Source: an uncultured Prevotellaceae bacterium (lineage in GTDB: Bacteria; Bacteroidota; Bacteroidia; Bacteroidales; Bacteroidaceae). Taken from it: 64,000 bases of DNA. Where the stretch lies: NCBI GenBank assembly GCA_900316285.1, contig ONCG01000008.1, positions 1 to 64,000 on the forward strand. Reading direction: 5' to 3'. Under the pieces are notes generated by a model. It saw only the letters and a list, made by a program, of their open reading frames with translations. It was not told where the DNA came from and searched no databases. The number at the start of each line of letters is the position of its first letter. The first letter of the stretch is position 1. Positions 34,113-42,633 of this stretch are shown here, in pieces. Both the position numbers and the translations under genes were made by a program.

Positions 34113-34388
34113 ATGTACGAAGTGAGAATGACAAAAACGTTCCGTAAAAACACGGAGCGTTGCAAAAAGCGCGGTTTAAACATGGAACTCCTCAAAACCG
34201 CAATTCGTTTGCTTGAAGCTGACGGCCAACTTCCCCAAAGCTATCGGCCTCACAAATTGTCAGGAAACTATGAAGGCTGTTGGGAATGTCATCTACAAAG
34301 TGACTGGCTTCTGATTTGGGAACAAAACGATACCGAGTTGACTCTCCTATTCACGGGAACAGGAACTCATTCTGATTTATTTGGATAA
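34113..34388 (+). CDS. YafQ-family mRNA interferase toxin
   Basis: A 91-residue RelE-superfamily toxin that would cut mRNA in the ribosome. The YafQ catalytic residues are in register: H47 (YRPHKLSG), H60 and D64 (CWECHLQSDWLLIW), H86 and F90 (GTGTHSDLF), matching the spacing of E. coli H50, H63, D67, H87 and F91. The toxin appears intact. ATG 34113 lies 5 nt after the antitoxin stop; a TTG at 34104 overlapping the antitoxin is a weaker alternative. Confidence 0.9.
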   Translation: MYEVRMTKTFRKNTERCKKRGLNMELLKTAIRLLEADGQLPQSYRPHKLSGNYEGCWECHLQSDWLLIWEQNDTELTLLFTGTGTHSDLFG

Positions 34389-34455
34389 AATCTCGGGATA
34401 CCAGCCAATTGGTGTCCCGTTTTTCTTTACAACAGCCATTACACACAATATAATT

Positions 34456-34485
34456 CCCCTCCTATGGGGAGGGGTTAGGGGTAGG
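34456..34485. repeat. Short CCCCTCC/GGAGGGG hairpin with GTTAGGGG tail
   Basis: CCCCTCC (34456-34462) and GGAGGGG (34468-34474), followed by TTAGGGGTAGG, is a reduced member of the 137-bp MITE-like family. It lies between the convergent toxin and trmB genes. Confidence 0.6.
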
Positions 34486-34490
34486 CTCCT

Positions 34491-35261
34491 CTACCTCGCC
34501 TTATCCTTGCTGCTACGCTTCGGCCGATGATAGCTGCGATAGTCGTCGAGTTCAAGTTCCACGTCGGGCTCGCGTAGGGAAACCGCTTGCGGCAGCCTGA
34601 ACTTCATATACTTGATATTCAGCCCACGGTCTATCCACATCTGTTCATAATACGTTTGGATGGAGAGGATGCGGCGCGTCTCGTCGTCGATGCTCTCGTC
34701 GTGATAGAGATCGGTGGTGGCGAAGAGCAACGGCAGCTGGTTCTCCTTCACCATATAGTCAGTATAGGTGAACAGGAAGTTGGAGTCGGTCTTCACATGC
34801 ACGATGCCGCCATCCTTCAGGAAACGGCGATAGCGCTCCAGGAAATACGTGCTCGTCAGTCGCTTGCGGGGATTCTTCATCTGCGGGTCGCTGAACGTCA
34901 GCCAGATCTCGCTCACCTCGTCGGGTCCGAAGAAGCGGTCGATGATCTCAATGTTCGTGCGCAGGAAGGCCACATTCTTCAGGCCCTCCTGCAGCGCCAT
35001 CTTCGCTCCCGTCCACATGCGGGCACCCTTGATGTCGACACCGATGAAGTTCATCTCTGGATACAATCGCGCCAGCTCCACCGTGTACTCCCCTTTGCCG
35101 CAGCCCAGCTCCAACACGATGGGGTTGTCGTTTTTGAAATAGTCCTCGTGCCAACGACCCGTCATCTCGAACGGCCGCTCTTCAATCACGCTGAACGGAT
35201 ACTGGAACACGTTCTCGAACGTCTCCATCTCCGCAAACTTCTGTAGCTTTCCTTTTCCCAT
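34491..35261 (-). CDS. trmB: tRNA (guanine-N7)-methyltransferase TrmB
   Basis: A 256-residue cytoplasmic SAM-dependent enzyme that makes m7G46 in tRNA. The SAM loop is [16 protein letters not shown], followed by [13 protein letters not shown], and the TrmB signature region reads [18 protein letters not shown], with PQMKNP in place of the commoner PWPKxRH, as often in Bacteroidota. A C-terminal charged tail is rich in Arg and Lys. The promoter is complete (35281-35312). Confidence 0.93.
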   Translation of the reverse strand: MGKGKLQKFAEMETFENVFQYPFSVIEERPFEMTGRWHEDYFKNDNPIVLELGCGKGEYTVELARLYPEMNFIGVDIKGARMWTGAKMALQEGLKNVAFLRTNIEIIDRFFGPDEVSEIWLTFSDPQMKNPRKRLTSTYFLERYRRFLKDGGIVHVKTDSNFLFTYTDYMVKENQLPLLFATTDLYHDESIDDETRRILSIQTYYEQMWIDRGLNIKYMKFRLPQAVSLREPDVELELDDYRSYHRPKRSSKDKAR

Positions 35262-35280
35262 ATTCTCGTCGTTTTGCCTG

Positions 35281-35312
35281 CAAAGTTACGTGTTTTCCTT
35301 CATTCCTACAAA
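35281..35312 (-). promoter_or_regulatory. trmB promoter
   Basis: On the minus strand TTTG (35312-35309), N20 and TAACTTTG (35288-35281) give a full consensus, 19 nt before the ATG. Confidence 0.75.
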
Positions 35313-35382
35313 TTTAGCGGCCTGAAAACCTTGATTCTCTCTGTAAAAAAGATTGGAAACTATCTGGAAATTGTCCCCTGAA

Positions 35383-35466
35383 ATGTAGGGACGCGACGTG
35401 TCGCGTAACTGGAGGGGGGGGAGCGAAATCAAAAAACTCGGCACGCCTTATCCCTTCATGTGAGGG
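35383..35466. repeat. Decayed copy of the ATGTAGGGACGCG element
   Basis: The left 31 bases (35383-35413) are identical to 33721-33751. The right arm is altered (CGGCACGCCTTATCCCTTCATG), so the terminal repeats no longer pair fully. Confidence 0.8.
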
Positions 35467-35482
35467 CCAGAAAGTAGATAAC

Positions 35483-35520
35483 AAAAAAATCGGCAATGCC
35501 CAACCAACGAGCATTGCCGA
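35483..35520 (-). terminator. Rho-independent terminator of ilvE
   Basis: The stem TCGGCAATGC (35490-35499) / GCATTGCCGA (35511-35520), followed on the minus strand by seven T residues, lies downstream of the ilvE stop. Confidence 0.92.
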
Positions 35521-35575
35521 CATGATATCAGTAGTTTTTCAGATGTTACACTGTCTGAACCGAATCCACCCTGCA

Positions 35576-36592
35576 TCAGATGATGACCTGTACCCAGCCG
35601 TGCTTGTCCTCGACGGTGCCGTACTGAATGCCGCGCAGCGTGTCGTAGAGCTTCTTCGAGAGCGGACCAGGCTCGGGACCGAAGTCGTAGCGATGACCGG
35701 TATCGGGGTCGTCGATGTAGGAGATGGGCGAGATGACGGCAGCCGTACCGCAGGCACCAGCCTCCTCGAAGGTGTCGAGTTCCTCGATGGGGATGGGACG
35801 ACGTTCCACCTTCATGCCAAGGTCCTCAGCAATCTGCATCAGGCTCTTGTTGGTGATGCTCGGCAGGATGGAAGTCGACTTCGGTGTGATATAGGTGTTG
35901 TCCTTAATACCGAAGAAGTTGGCAGCTCCGCACTCATCCATGTATTTCTTCTCTTTCGCATCGAGATAGAACTCGCTGGCATAACCCTGACGGGCAGCCT
36001 TGCTATGAGCGTGCAGGCTGGCAGCATAGTTGCCACCCACCTTGTAGCAGCCGGTGCCCAGAGGAGCAGCGCGGTCGTGGTCGCGTGTGATGACATAGGG
36101 GTTCGACTGGAAGCCTCCCTTGAAATACGGGCCTACGGGCGTCACGAAAATCATGAACAGATAGTCGCCGGCAGCATGTACGCCCACCTGAGCGGTGATA
36201 CCGATGAGGAGCGGACGCACATAGAGCGTGGCACCACTCTCATAGGGCGGGATGTAGTCCTGATTCAGGAGGACCACCTTCTTCACCATCTCTACAAACA
36301 TCTCGGTCGGCACCTCGGGCATCTCGATACCGTGACAAGTGGACTGCAGGCGTGCAGCATTCTCGTCCGGACGGAAGAGGCGCACGTGTCCGTCGGGACA
36401 GCGATAGGCCTTCAGACCCTCGAAAGCCTCTTGTCCGTAGTGCAGACAGGTGGCCGCCATATGCATGTTGATATACTCGTCGGAGCAGATTTCTATCTCG
36501 CCCCACTTGCCGTTGTGATAATAGCAACGCACATTGTAGTCGGTTGGCATATAGCCAAACGACAAACTTGCCCAGTCAATGTTCTTCACCAT
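35576..36592 (-). CDS. ilvE: Branched-chain amino acid aminotransferase IlvE
   Basis: A 338-residue PLP-dependent class IV aminotransferase of the bcat-II type, making or breaking down Leu, Ile and Val. Key stretches are LHYGQEAFEGLKAYR, FIVFVTPVGPYFKGG-like FMIFVTPVGPYFKGG, NYAASLHAHSKAARQGYASEFYLDAKEKKYMDECGAANFF, and SILPSITNKSLMQIAEDLGM. The PLP lysine falls in the block before GYASEFYLD. It is a single gene with its own promoter and terminator. Confidence 0.95.
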   Translation of the reverse strand: MVKNIDWASLSFGYMPTDYNVRCYYHNGKWGEIEICSDEYINMHMAATCLHYGQEAFEGLKAYRCPDGHVRLFRPDENAARLQSTCHGIEMPEVPTEMFVEMVKKVVLLNQDYIPPYESGATLYVRPLLIGITAQVGVHAAGDYLFMIFVTPVGPYFKGGFQSNPYVITRDHDRAAPLGTGCYKVGGNYAASLHAHSKAARQGYASEFYLDAKEKKYMDECGAANFFGIKDNTYITPKSTSILPSITNKSLMQIAEDLGMKVERRPIPIEELDTFEEAGACGTAAVISPISYIDDPDTGHRYDFGPEPGPLSKKLYDTLRGIQYGTVEDKHGWVQVII

Positions 36593-36646
36593 ATTAATAA
36601 TAATGCTTTATGAAAGGTTTAACACTTCCTTATCTGAAAACGTTTG

Positions 36647-36677
36647 CAAAAATACGCAATATTTTCCGAAGCGCAAA
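36647..36677 (-). promoter_or_regulatory. ilvE promoter
   Basis: On the minus strand TTTG (36677-36674), N19 and TATTTTTG (36654-36647). The leader is about 48 nt. Confidence 0.75.
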
Positions 36678-36701
36678 GGAAAAATGAAAATTTTTTATCT
36701 T

Positions 36702-36893
36702 TTACTGTTGCGCATCCATCACGGCTTTGATGTCGGCATCGACCTTCGTGAGGCGGTCTTTGCAGAGCTTGATGAGCTGTTGGGCTTCCTTCAGCTGCTG
36801 CGCCATCTGGTCGATGTCGAGCTCGTCGTTCTCCATTTTCTTTACGATTTCCTCGAGGCGATTGACGGCCTCTTCGTATTTCATTTGTTGCAT
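36702..36893 (-). CDS. xseB: Exodeoxyribonuclease VII small subunit
   Basis: A 63-residue helical protein, the normal size of XseB, with the family pattern MKYEEAVNRLEEIVKKMENDELDIDQMAQQLKEA. It forms the multi-copy small subunit of exonuclease VII, which degrades single-stranded DNA. It follows xseA on the same strand with a 51-bp gap. The first or fourth codon (both Met) may be the start. Confidence 0.93.
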   Translation of the reverse strand: MQQMKYEEAVNRLEEIVKKMENDELDIDQMAQQLKEAQQLIKLCKDRLTKVDADIKAVMDAQQ

Positions 36894-36900
36894 GGGTTGT

Positions 36901-36957
36901 TGGGTTTTTATGGGAGTTATGGGAATTATGGGAGTTTATGGGAATTATGGGGTTGGA
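36901..36957. repeat. ATGGGA(A/G)TT tandem repeat between xseA and xseB
   Basis: Units of ATGGGAGTT and ATGGGAATT alternate from about 36909 to 36950, overlapping the end of xseA. Confidence 0.65.
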
Positions 36958-38405
36958 TGGGATTCTTTCACCTCTGAGCTGACGGAGCCGCCAGCGAGGC
37001 GGGTCTCGATGATGTCGCCTGGCTGCAGGTCGGAGGCTGAGCGCACCGTGTGGCCATTCTTCAGCGTGATGCTGTAGCCGCGACGCAACAGCAGGTCGGG
37101 GTCGAGACTCGTGGCACGCTGACTGAGCAGGTCGAGGCGGTGGCGCTCGCGCAGCAGCTTGCGCTCGACGAGCGGCGGCAGCTGGGCGCTGAGTGTTGAA
37201 AGTCGATAGTTCAGCGTGGAGAGCTTCTGCGCCACGCTCGCAGACGCACGCATAAAGAGCTGGTCGAGGCGTGCTGTCTGCCTGCTCTTCACCAGCGAGA
37301 ACAGCGTCGGGATTCGCTCTGCCAATCGTTGCAGCCGCACTTGTTCCAGTTGCATGCGCCGACCTACATACTGCGTAATCTTCTCCTGACAGTCGTTCAC
37401 TCGCATGAGCACTTCTGCCAAGTGGTCTATGAGGAACGCGGCAGCAGCCGTCGGCGTTTTCACACGGATGTGCGACACCATATCAAGCACGCTTTCATCG
37501 CGCTCATGCCCGATTCCCGTAATAATCGGCAGCGGGAATTGTGCCACATTCTCGGCAAGCGCCAATGTGTCGAAACCCGACAAGTCGGCCGTTGCTCCGC
37601 CGCCACGAATAATCACGACGCAGTCAAAAGCCGGAGCCCCCACTACTGCCCCCGAGGGGGCTTCTATACCTTTTGAGGCTATTGTGTCCCCCTCGGGGGA
37701 CGAAAGGGGGGCTGTAGCTTGGGCGTTGTATATGCTATTCAACGCCTCTATGATGCTCTGCTCCACCCCTTCTCCTTGCATGACGGCGGGAAAAAGTTTT
37801 ACTTGAAACTGCAGGCCGTAGTCGTTGTCAGCCAATTGGTTACAGAAGTCACCATAGCCTGCCGCATTCGCCGACGAGATGACGGCGATGCGCTGACAGA
37901 ACATAGGCAGCTGCAGCTCGCGTTGCAGGTCGAACACGCCTTCTTCCTTCAGCTGGCGTACGATTTCCTGACGACGACGAGCCATATCGCCCATCGTGTA
38001 AGTTGGGTCGATGTCGTTCACAATCCACGAGAAACCATAAGCCTCGTGGAAGTTCACATGAACACGAAGCAGCACCTTCAGCCCAGCATGGAACGTCTGC
38101 CCCGTTGCCCGCTCGAAGCGCGGACGAAGCTTCGTCCACGTACGCTGCCAGCATCTCGCCGACGCACGCGCCACAGGGGTGTTGCCAAACGGGTCTTTCT
38201 GCACCAGCTCCATGTAGCAATGACCGTGCACCTCGCGCACTTCCGACACCTCGGCTTCCACCCAGTAGTCATGGTCGAAGGTGGTCTCGAGCACCTCGCG
38301 CACAAGGGAGTTCAGCTCGTAGAGGGTGAGCGGAGCCCCGCTCCCCTGCCCTTCCTGATCAAAGAGGGATGCAGATTCTCCTGAGTCCTGCCAATCAATA
38401 CTCAT
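36945..38405 (-). CDS. xseA: Exodeoxyribonuclease VII large subunit with a repeat-derived insertion
   Basis: The 486-residue catalytic subunit of exonuclease VII. An N-terminal OB fold (about 25-120) is followed by the nuclease domain with AVISSANAAGYGDF, VVIIRGGGATADLSGFD and ITGIGHERDESVLDMV, then a coiled-coil helix bundle and a C-terminal YSITLKNGHTVRSASDLQPGD stretch. Residues about 231-257 (ATAPLSSPEGDT...EAPSGAVVGAP) are a low-complexity insert encoded by palindromic repeat DNA (37635-37713), sitting just before the conserved VVIIRGGG. The core motifs are intact, so the enzyme is probably active. Confidence 0.93.
   Translation of the reverse strand: MSIDWQDSGESASLFDQEGQGSGAPLTLYELNSLVREVLETTFDHDYWVEAEVSEVREVHGHCYMELVQKDPFGNTPVARASARCWQRTWTKLRPRFERATGQTFHAGLKVLLRVHVNFHEAYGFSWIVNDIDPTYTMGDMARRRQEIVRQLKEEGVFDLQRELQLPMFCQRIAVISSANAAGYGDFCNQLADNDYGLQFQVKLFPAVMQGEGVEQSIIEALNSIYNAQATAPLSSPEGDTIASKGIEAPSGAVVGAPAFDCVVIIRGGGATADLSGFDTLALAENVAQFPLPIITGIGHERDESVLDMVSHIRVKTPTAAAAFLIDHLAEVLMRVNDCQEKITQYVGRRMQLEQVRLQRLAERIPTLFSLVKSRQTARLDQLFMRASASVAQKLSTLNYRLSTLSAQLPPLVERKLLRERHRLDLLSQRATSLDPDLLLRRGYSITLKNGHTVRSASDLQPGDIIETRLAGGSVSSEVKESHPTP
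37635..37713. repeat. Palindromic repeat inserted in frame in xseA
   Basis: GCCCCC-ga-GGGGGC (37648-37661) and GTCCCCC-tc-GGGGGAC (37686-37701) lie in the insert. The second palindrome, with its flanks, matches the intergenic copy at 3489-3520. The coding frame is kept throughout. Confidence 0.85.
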
Positions 38406-38464
38406 ATCTTGTATGGAATGATGTTGCCTTTCGTTGAATGTGAATACCTGATAATCAGCTCACG

Positions 38465-39871
38465 CTACATTCTGGAGGCGTTGCCGGAATCTCGGGTCCT
38501 GCCCCACTCCAGCGCCTTCCAGTAGTCGGGAATGCCGTAGCCGAACACGTTGTCGGGATATTCGAAGCGATCGCCTGCCGAGCGCACGAGATTGATGATC
38601 TGCATCGCGGTGAACTGCGGAAGTGCCTGCCACAGACAAGCTACAGCGCCACAGGTGATGGGCGACGAGAACGAGGTGCCGTTAGCGGTGGTGAGCGTGC
38701 CCTTTCCGCTGACGACTGCCGAGTGGTAGCCCATCGCCATCACGTCGGGTTTCACGCGGCCGTCGGCAGAAGGTCCTACCGACGAGAATCCGGTATTGAC
38801 ACGCTGTGCGTTGACGGCGCCAACGGTCAGGATGTCATCAGCATCGCCCGGCACGTTAATCTTCTTCCACGTTCCCAACCCTTCGTTGCCTGCGCTCGCC
38901 ACGAGAATCATGCCCTTGCCGGCCAACAGCGATGCCGACCGTGAACAGATGGATGTACGACCGTTGAGCTCACGATAGGGGTGATCGCCCAGCGAGCGGT
39001 CGAAGTGGTGATAGCCAAGCGACGAGTTCAGCACGTCGGCACCAATGGAGTCAGCGAATTCAACGGCAGCAGCCCACCAGTCTTCCTCAGCCAGGCTTTC
39101 TGAACGCCCGTCCTCCGTACGAATAAGGATGAACTGTGCTTCGGGAGCTGTGCCCACCATCGTGTCTGGACGGTTCATCGCAATCGTAGAGAGCACCTCT
39201 GTGCCGTGATCGAGTTCGCCGAAGAACTCAGGCGACGGCGGATAGACGTAGTCGCGATGGGCCACGATGCGCACGTTAGAAAGGAGCGGGATGCGATCGG
39301 CATTCATGAAACCGCCGTCGAGCACAGCAATCGTGATGCCGCGTCCGCGGTAGCCAGCTTCATGAAGACGGTGCAGATTGAGCATCGTCAGCTGTTCACG
39401 GCTGTCGACAGGCACCTTCTCGAGGTCCTGCTCCATCAGCTCGTCGCGCTGTGAGACCTCAACAGTGTCGGGAGCCGAGAACAAATGGGTGACACCCTTC
39501 ACGAAGGGAATCTCGGCAAGCGTGCCCAGATCGTCGGGCTGCGGCAGCGCCACCACCACCGTGTTGTTCCACTTGCTCTTGCCCACCACACGAAGACCCC
39601 GTTCGTGCAAGGCTTCAAGATAGCGGGGCGACAGCGGCAGATCGGTGGAGTCGAGTTGAAGCCCTTGTCGTCGGCGACGCTCCAGCGACTTCATCGATAG
39701 GAACTCCTCTGGGCGGGAGAGTGAATACGGTGTGCCGTTTTTATCGGCTAGTTGCAGTCGGTAAAGGTGGCAGGGACCACCGGGAAAAGCCTTTCGCTCG
39801 CCCACAGCCCACGCCGTTGCTGCCAGCATCGTGGCGACAGCGATTGCTAAGATTTTAATTCGCATTTTCAT
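38465..39871 (-). CDS. Secreted S8 (subtilisin-family) serine protease
   Basis: A 468-residue exported subtilase. The signal peptide MKMRIKILAIAVATMLAATAWA is followed by a propeptide-like region and the peptidase domain with the catalytic triad in order: Asp in IAVLDGGF (near 185), His in ELDHGTEV (near 219) and Ser in NGTSFSSP (near 399). ILVASAGNEG supplies the oxyanion Asn region. There is no type IX C-terminal signal, so it is probably periplasmic or surface-bound by other means. The promoter is complete. Confidence 0.93.
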   Translation of the reverse strand: MKMRIKILAIAVATMLAATAWAVGERKAFPGGPCHLYRLQLADKNGTPYSLSRPEEFLSMKSLERRRRQGLQLDSTDLPLSPRYLEALHERGLRVVGKSKWNNTVVVALPQPDDLGTLAEIPFVKGVTHLFSAPDTVEVSQRDELMEQDLEKVPVDSREQLTMLNLHRLHEAGYRGRGITIAVLDGGFMNADRIPLLSNVRIVAHRDYVYPPSPEFFGELDHGTEVLSTIAMNRPDTMVGTAPEAQFILIRTEDGRSESLAEEDWWAAAVEFADSIGADVLNSSLGYHHFDRSLGDHPYRELNGRTSICSRSASLLAGKGMILVASAGNEGLGTWKKINVPGDADDILTVGAVNAQRVNTGFSSVGPSADGRVKPDVMAMGYHSAVVSGKGTLTTANGTSFSSPITCGAVACLWQALPQFTAMQIINLVRSAGDRFEYPDNVFGYGIPDYWKALEWGRTRDSGNASRM

Positions 39872-39891
39872 CAGATTAGTAATTTTCTCTG

Positions 39892-39922
39892 CAAAGGTAG
39901 TGTAAATTGCGAGAAATGCAAA
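39892..39922 (-). promoter_or_regulatory. Promoter of the S8 protease
   Basis: On the minus strand TTTG (39922-39919), N19 and TACCTTTG (39899-39892), 20 nt before the ATG. Confidence 0.75.
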
Positions 39923-39948
39923 ATAATTCGCAAGATATTTTCATTTCT

Positions 39949-39988
39949 GAAAGACTGTCTGCCTACTTCAGAAAGACTGTCTGCCTAC
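39949..39988 (+). repeat. Direct repeat of 18 bp, period 22
   Basis: GAAAGACTGTCTGCCTAC occurs at 39949-39966 and again at 39971-39988. Confidence 0.85.
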
Positions 39989-40050
39989 GGCTGAAGTGTA
40001 TGGCGACGAGAGCTTTTTATAGTCAAGAAATCAAAAACAACGGAAAATAT

Positions 40051-40081
40051 TTTGTTATTCGACGGGTTTAACGTATCTTTG
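40051..40081 (+). promoter_or_regulatory. Promoter of the MATE gene and following operon
   Basis: TTTG (40051-40054), N19 and TATCTTTG (40074-40081), 20 nt before the ATG. Confidence 0.78.
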
Positions 40082-40101
40082 CATGATAAAACCATCGAGT
40101 A

Positions 40102-41457
40102 ATGGACAATAAGAAAGCTGCACTCGCCCTCGGTACCGAGCCCGTGGGCAAATTGCTCATGCAATATGCTATGCCCGCCATCGTGGCGATGGTGGCTTCG
40201 TCGTTGTATAACATCATCGACCGAGCCATCATCGGACAAGTCGTGGGCGCAGAGGCTATTGCCGGCTTGGGCATCACCTTCCCGTTCATGAACCTCAGCG
40301 CAGCCTTTGGCGCAGCTGTGGGCGTGGGAGCCTCGACGTGCATCAGTGTGAAGCTCGGACAAAAAGACTATCAGACGGCCGAGCATCTGCTGGGCAACAC
40401 CGTGACGCTGAACCTCATCGTGGGACTGCTCTTCATGACGGTGTCGCTCATCTTCCTCGACCCCATTTTGCGCTTTTTCGGTGCCAGCGATGTCACCCTA
40501 CCCTATGCCCGCCAATTCATGGAGGTCATCCTGCTGGGTAATATGATCACGCACATGTACTTCGGCATGAATGCCGTGTTGCGTGCAAGCGGTAAGCCGC
40601 GACATGCGATGTATGCGGTGCTCTTCACCGTAGGCATGAACATCTTGTTGGCGGTGACCTTCGTGTGGTGGTTCCGATGGGGCATTCGAGGTGCTGCTTT
40701 GGCCACGATTCTCTCGCAGTCGATGGCGCTTTGCTGGCAGCTGTGGATTTTCAGCGACAAGACGCAGCTGATTCATCTGAAACGGGGCATCTACCGACTG
40801 AAGAGCGACCTCGTCCGTAACATCATCTCCATCGGCATCTCGCCCTTCCTGATGAACCTCTGCTCGTGTGTCATCGTCATCTTCATGAACAATCAGTTCG
40901 TGCATTATGGCGGCGATATGGCGGTTGGCGCTTATAGCATCGCAAACTCCATCGGTATGGTGTTCTTCATGTTTGTCATCGGCATCAACCAAGGTATGCA
41001 ACCCATCGCCGGCTACAACTACGGCGCAGAGAAGTTCGACCGCCTCATGCGTGTGCTCACGCTGGCCATCATCGCTGCCACAGTAGTGATGGTGGTAGGA
41101 TGGGCGTTGGCAATGCTGTTCCCCTACTACATGGCGCGCATCTTCACCACCGATCAGGAACTCATCGCAAAGTCGATCACGGGCATCAGGCTCAACATGC
41201 TGCTGTTCCCCATCATCGGCTTCCAGGCTGTGGTGACCAACTTCTTCCAGTGTATCGGAAAGGTGCGCATCGCCATCTTCCTCTCGCTCTCGCGTCAGCT
41301 GCTGTTCCTCTTGCCGCTCATCTGGATTCTCCCGATGCTCTGGGGACTCGACGGCGTGTGGGCTGCGCTGCCCACCAGCGACCTTATCGCAGCTGTGGTG
41401 GCTGCCGCCAGTATGGCCTACTTCATGCCGAAATTAAAACAACAAGCTCATGGATAA
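40102..41457 (+). CDS. MATE-family multidrug/toxin efflux transporter
   Basis: A 451-residue inner membrane exporter with 12 hydrophobic segments and the duplicated MATE fold. GKLLMQYAMPAIVAMVASSLYNIIDRAIIGQVVG and the equivalent second-half segment GINQGMQPIAGYNYGAEKFDR are typical. It exchanges cations for organic compounds. The next gene starts inside it with an 8-nt overlap, and the pairing of a MATE exporter with a cytidylate-kinase-like gene recurs in this phylum as far as I recall. Confidence 0.93.
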   Translation: MDNKKAALALGTEPVGKLLMQYAMPAIVAMVASSLYNIIDRAIIGQVVGAEAIAGLGITFPFMNLSAAFGAAVGVGASTCISVKLGQKDYQTAEHLLGNTVTLNLIVGLLFMTVSLIFLDPILRFFGASDVTLPYARQFMEVILLGNMITHMYFGMNAVLRASGKPRHAMYAVLFTVGMNILLAVTFVWWFRWGIRGAALATILSQSMALCWQLWIFSDKTQLIHLKRGIYRLKSDLVRNIISIGISPFLMNLCSCVIVIFMNNQFVHYGGDMAVGAYSIANSIGMVFFMFVIGINQGMQPIAGYNYGAEKFDRLMRVLTLAIIAATVVMVVGWALAMLFPYYMARIFTTDQELIAKSITGIRLNMLLFPIIGFQAVVTNFFQCIGKVRIAIFLSLSRQLLFLLPLIWILPMLWGLDGVWAALPTSDLIAAVVAAASMAYFMPKLKQQAHG

Positions 41458-42127
41458 ACCAAACATTATCATCATCTGCGTAGGCAGGCAGCTGGGATCG
41501 GGCGGACAAATCATCGCCCGCAAGCTCGCCGAGGAGTTTGGCTGCAAGCTCTACGACCGCGAAATCCTGAACCTCGCCGCCAAGGAGAGTGGCTTCTCTG
41601 AGAAGATCTTCGAACAGAACGACGAGCACAAGGGGTTCTTCCGCGCTTTGCTCAGCGGACACGGGCGCAGCTTCGCCATCAACAACTTCTACCAGAACGA
41701 GTTCTCCGAAGAGAATCTGTTCCAGTTCCAGGCCGATGCCATCAGTAAGGCTGCCAGCGAGGGGCCGTGTGTGTTTGTAGGTCGCTGTGCCGACTACGTG
41801 CTGCGCGATGTAGAGGGTGTGGTGAGTGTCTTCATCACCGCCGACATGGGCGAGCGCATCAGTCGTGTGATGGAACGCAAACAATGCGACGAAGAAACAG
41901 CCCGCCACATCATCGAAAACGGCGAAAGCCAGCGTGCCACCTACTATAATTACTACACGGGAAAGAAGTGGGGAAACGCTGCGAGCTACGACCTTTGCGT
42001 GAACTCATCGCGCCTGGGCATCGACGGAGCCACCGCCCTCATTGCCGAGTTTATCAGAGAATCAAGTCTGACCAGTCCGACTAGTCAGACTAGTCCGACC
42101 CGTCCGACACTCTCCCAGCAGTCATGA
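41450..42127 (+). CDS. Cytidylate kinase-like protein
   Basis: A 225-residue protein of the cytidylate-kinase-like family, with the P-loop variant GRQLGSGGQ near the N-terminus, LYDREILNLAA and FVGRCADYVL. The substrate is not established. The last ~20 residues are SLT-SPT-SQT-SPT-RPT and a short end, encoded by a 9-bp tandem repeat (42064-42108); the folded domain ends before it. The gene overlaps the MATE gene by 8 nt and the yfcE-like gene by 4 nt (ATGA). Confidence 0.88.
   Translation: MDKPNIIIICVGRQLGSGGQIIARKLAEEFGCKLYDREILNLAAKESGFSEKIFEQNDEHKGFFRALLSGHGRSFAINNFYQNEFSEENLFQFQADAISKAASEGPCVFVGRCADYVLRDVEGVVSVFITADMGERISRVMERKQCDEETARHIIENGESQRATYYNYYTGKKWGNAASYDLCVNSSRLGIDGATALIAEFIRESSLTSPTSQTSPTRPTLSQQS
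42064..42108 (+). repeat. 9-bp tandem repeat at the kinase gene end
   Basis: Five units of AGTCYGACY type (AGTCTGACC, AGTCCGACT, AGTCAGACT, AGTCCGACC, CGTCCGACA) follow one another in frame, coding for xxT triplets. Confidence 0.85.
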
Positions 42128-42621
42128 AGAAAATCGGCATCCTCAGCGACACCCACAGCTACTGGGACGAGAAGTACCTACACTACTTCGAGCCCTGCGA
42201 CGAGATTTGGCATGCTGGCGACATTGGTTCGCTGGAGGTGGCTCAGAAACTTGCTGCCTTCCGTCCGCTACGTGCCGTCTGCGGAAACTGCGACGGCGGC
42301 GACCTGCGACGCATGTATCCCGAGCGGCTACGCTGGAAGTGTGAGGACGTCGACGTGCTGATGACGCACATAGGCGGCTATCCCGGCAACTACGACCCAC
42401 GCATCCGTTCCACCCTCTTTGCCTCACCACCTCAGTTGTTTATTGCCGGCCATTCGCACATCCTGAAGGTGAAGTTCGACAAAACGCTGAACCTCCTTCA
42501 CATCAACCCGGGTGCAGCAGGCATGCAGGGCTGGCACCAGGAGAGAACTTTGGTCAGACTGACCGTCGAAGGCAATAAAATGACCGATTGTGAAGTTATT
42601 ACATTAGGAAATAAATCATAA
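42124..42621 (+). CDS. YfcE/MJ0936-type metallophosphodiesterase
   Basis: A 165-residue cytoplasmic phosphodiesterase. Metal-binding motifs are SDTHSYW (Asp, His), HAGDIG (Asp), CGNCDGG, where the common GNxD Asn is kept, then MTHIGG and AGHSH. It is the compact form of the family. Natural substrate unknown. The start codon overlaps the previous stop (ATGA), so it is part of the same operon. Confidence 0.9.
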   Translation: MKKIGILSDTHSYWDEKYLHYFEPCDEIWHAGDIGSLEVAQKLAAFRPLRAVCGNCDGGDLRRMYPERLRWKCEDVDVLMTHIGGYPGNYDPRIRSTLFASPPQLFIAGHSHILKVKFDKTLNLLHINPGAAGMQGWHQERTLVRLTVEGNKMTDCEVITLGNKS

Positions 42622-42633
42622 AGAACCAAGTAT

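Noticed and set aside
35522..36613. 363-codon open frame on the plus strand
   Set aside because: Antisense to ilvE, which has its own promoter and terminator.
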